Assembly: GCA_905233425.1 (NCBI GenBank)
Contig: CAJOEC010000040.1
Location: forward strand, 1-33,523
Length of the DNA: 33,523 nt
Origin: an uncultured Prevotella sp.
GTDB taxonomy: Bacteria > Bacteroidota > Bacteroidia > Bacteroidales > Bacteroidaceae
Reading direction: 5' to 3'
The notes beneath the pieces are model-generated. The model was not told the origin of the DNA and made no database searches. It saw only the letters and a program-made list of their open reading frames with translations. Position 1 is the stretch's first letter. Each line of letters starts with the position of its first letter. The translations under genes were made by a program, and so were the position numbers. This document shows positions 32,606 through 33,523 of this stretch, piece by piece.

Positions 32606-32666
32606 TAATGTCACAATGTCACACACGCTCATTATCAGGCGGTTAAGCTGTGACATTGTGACATTA
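32606..32666. repeat. Perfect 18-bp inverted repeat after dnaE
   Basis: Arms 32606-32623 and 32649-32666 pair perfectly across 25 bases. Each arm itself contains two TGTCACA/TGTGACA units. A T5 run follows 8 bases later (GCTGTTTTTG), so it may also terminate dnaE. It lies in the gene-poor stretch 32578-33153; the rest of that stretch holds AT-rich sequence, the MITE-like copy at 32870 and no supportable gene. Confidence 0.8.
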
Positions 32667-32869
32667 TCGGGCTGTTTTTGACGACTTTTATGTAAAATAG
32701 TGATTCTTTTTCGATCAGATTGAAACAAATATCTGAATGAGAATGAAAGAAATGCCTGTTTTTTATGGAAAGAAATTGGAATAATTTGAATAATTGGCCG
32801 GGGATGTAAAGTTTTGTGTCAGTAGTCAGTAATAAAGTGAAACCTTCGGTATTCCGTGCTGTCCGCCGG

Positions 32870-32984
32870 TGTAGGGGCAGGCCCCGTGCCAGCCCGATGC
32901 CCCGTCAGGGGCAATGTCCATGGACGAAACGGCAGCGTCTGTGCCTCTTGCGCGCATCGGGCTGGCACGGGGCCTGCCCCTACA
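32870..32984. mobile_element. MITE-like element, copy 2: perfect 31-bp inverted arms around 53 bp
   Basis: Arm 32870-32900 is the exact reverse complement of 32954-32984. It shares arms and the internal GGCAATGTC motif with the element at 20509-20624, but the rest of the interior differs, so the arms are conserved more than the centre. Confidence 0.8.
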
Positions 32985-33153
32985 TCGACGAGACATCCTT
33001 CTGCCTCTGCTGAATTATTCACGCACAGCCCCATCGGCGGGGACTCGACGTGCCCTTGGGGGTGCGGCCCCGCCCACAGGCCTGTGTCAGGAAAATGATT
33101 TCGCGTCTCACGTTGCGTCTTGGTTCGCATTGGGAAAGGATGCACTTTCAGTT

Positions 33154-33456
33154 CTAGCGGACAGGGCGCACCGTAAGACCGTAGTGGCGGCCGTAGCTGC
33201 CGTCCGCGCTCACGCCTCCCTTATAATCGAAGCTGAGGCCGCGCGCGTCGTGCGGGTATCTCTCGTAGAGCGTCGACGACCAGTAGTCGCCTAACGAGCC
33301 CGCGTAGTCCGGATACCAGCTGAAGCAAGCGGCGGGGAGGAAGATAGAGCCTCCGTTCGGCCCGGTGAACTTCAAGCCGTTCACATCGTTCTGCGTCGTC
33401 CACTCTGACGTACATTTCTGTACCAGTTCGACCTGTACGGTTGAAAGTCTATGCAA
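33154..33456 (-). pseudogene. C-terminal fragment of a FISUMP (Fibrobacter succinogenes major paralogous) domain protein
   Basis: About 90 residues match the end of the domain: ELVQKCTSEWTTQNDVNGLK, FTGPNGGSIFLPAA, then GDYWSST and GLTVRPVR at the C-terminus. The signal peptide, lipobox and N-terminal half are absent. Upstream sequence in the transcription direction (33457-33510) is a pair of small hairpins typical of a dispersed repeat rather than coding sequence. It is most simply a gene remnant cut by the repeat; a short intact secreted form starting outside the window cannot be ruled out. Base 33154 ends a normal stop codon. Confidence 0.55.
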
Positions 33457-33461
33457 GGAAA

Positions 33462-33504
33462 GCTCCGAAGGAGCGATAGACTACAGACGGGGGTGAAACC
33501 CCCG
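33462..33504. repeat. Double-hairpin repeat at the right edge
   Basis: GCTCC-GAA-GGAGC (33462-33474) and CGGGGG-TGAAA-CCCCCG (33488-33504) lie 13 bp apart. The pair has the look of a dispersed Bacteroidales repeat and marks the break of the FISUMP fragment. It may extend beyond the window. Confidence 0.65.
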
Positions 33505-33523
33505 GTAATAGGAATTGAAATGT

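Noticed and set aside
32985..33153. Short plus- and minus-strand frames in the gap after the second MITE-like copy
   Set aside because: They run through repeat arms, lack start context and have no recognisable protein features.

Overview
The window comes from a Bacteroidales genome of the Prevotella/Segatella type with moderately high GC. The signs are promoters of the Bacteroidetes form (TTTG, about 20 bp, then TAnnTTTG), weak Shine-Dalgarno sequences, large secreted proteins ending in a type IX-like tail (YDLxGR...KGIYIxNGKKIIVK), PD-(D/E)XK/AAA proteins, an Rpn-type nuclease, a FISUMP fragment, and many short palindromic or tandem repeats of the kind scattered through these genomes. The genus is inferred from gene style, not from a marker search.

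Layout. 1-2715: two related AAA-ATPase/PD-(D/E)XK proteins, the first cut by the window edge, with a vestigial signal-peptide ORF and short repeats between them. 2717-4783: a helix-hairpin-helix protein with a probable outer-membrane barrel, 1 bp after the second ATPase. 4788-5714 (minus): a CorA-type Mg2+ transporter with a long leader that holds an 11-codon acidic/proline upstream ORF. 6030-7655: stacked perfect hairpins, a promoter, and an archaeal-type ATPase with a C-terminal nuclease-like domain. 7759-22023 (minus): an accessory locus of secreted proteins. In transcription order it holds a calcineurin-like phosphoesterase, a 1296-aa secreted protein, a 60-aa peptide, a 1271-aa secreted endonuclease/exonuclease/phosphatase-fold protein, an Rpn nuclease, a 1165-aa secreted protein and a 61-aa peptide related to the first peptide. 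22364-25625 (minus): housekeeping genes adk, hpt, xerD and recO. 25762-28846 (plus): tRNA-Glu, rpsT with its terminator, and a TonB-dependent receptor. 28861-32577 (plus): dnaE. 32578-33523: gene-poor, with inverted repeats and a FISUMP fragment.

How the genes work together. The 7.8-22 kb locus is the most likely undescribed system. Three of its large proteins have signal peptides and related C-terminal modules ahead of a sorting-type tail. Two of its products are secreted phosphoesterases of different folds. Two large genes are each followed by a small Lys-rich peptide ending in an acidic WDD tail. A surface phosphate- or nucleotide-scavenging role is an inference only. A second theme is repeat invasion: recO and the phosphatase-fold gene carry palindromic or simple repeats inside their reading frames without losing frame, and a MITE-like element with 30-31 bp inverted arms occurs twice, plus one solo arm.
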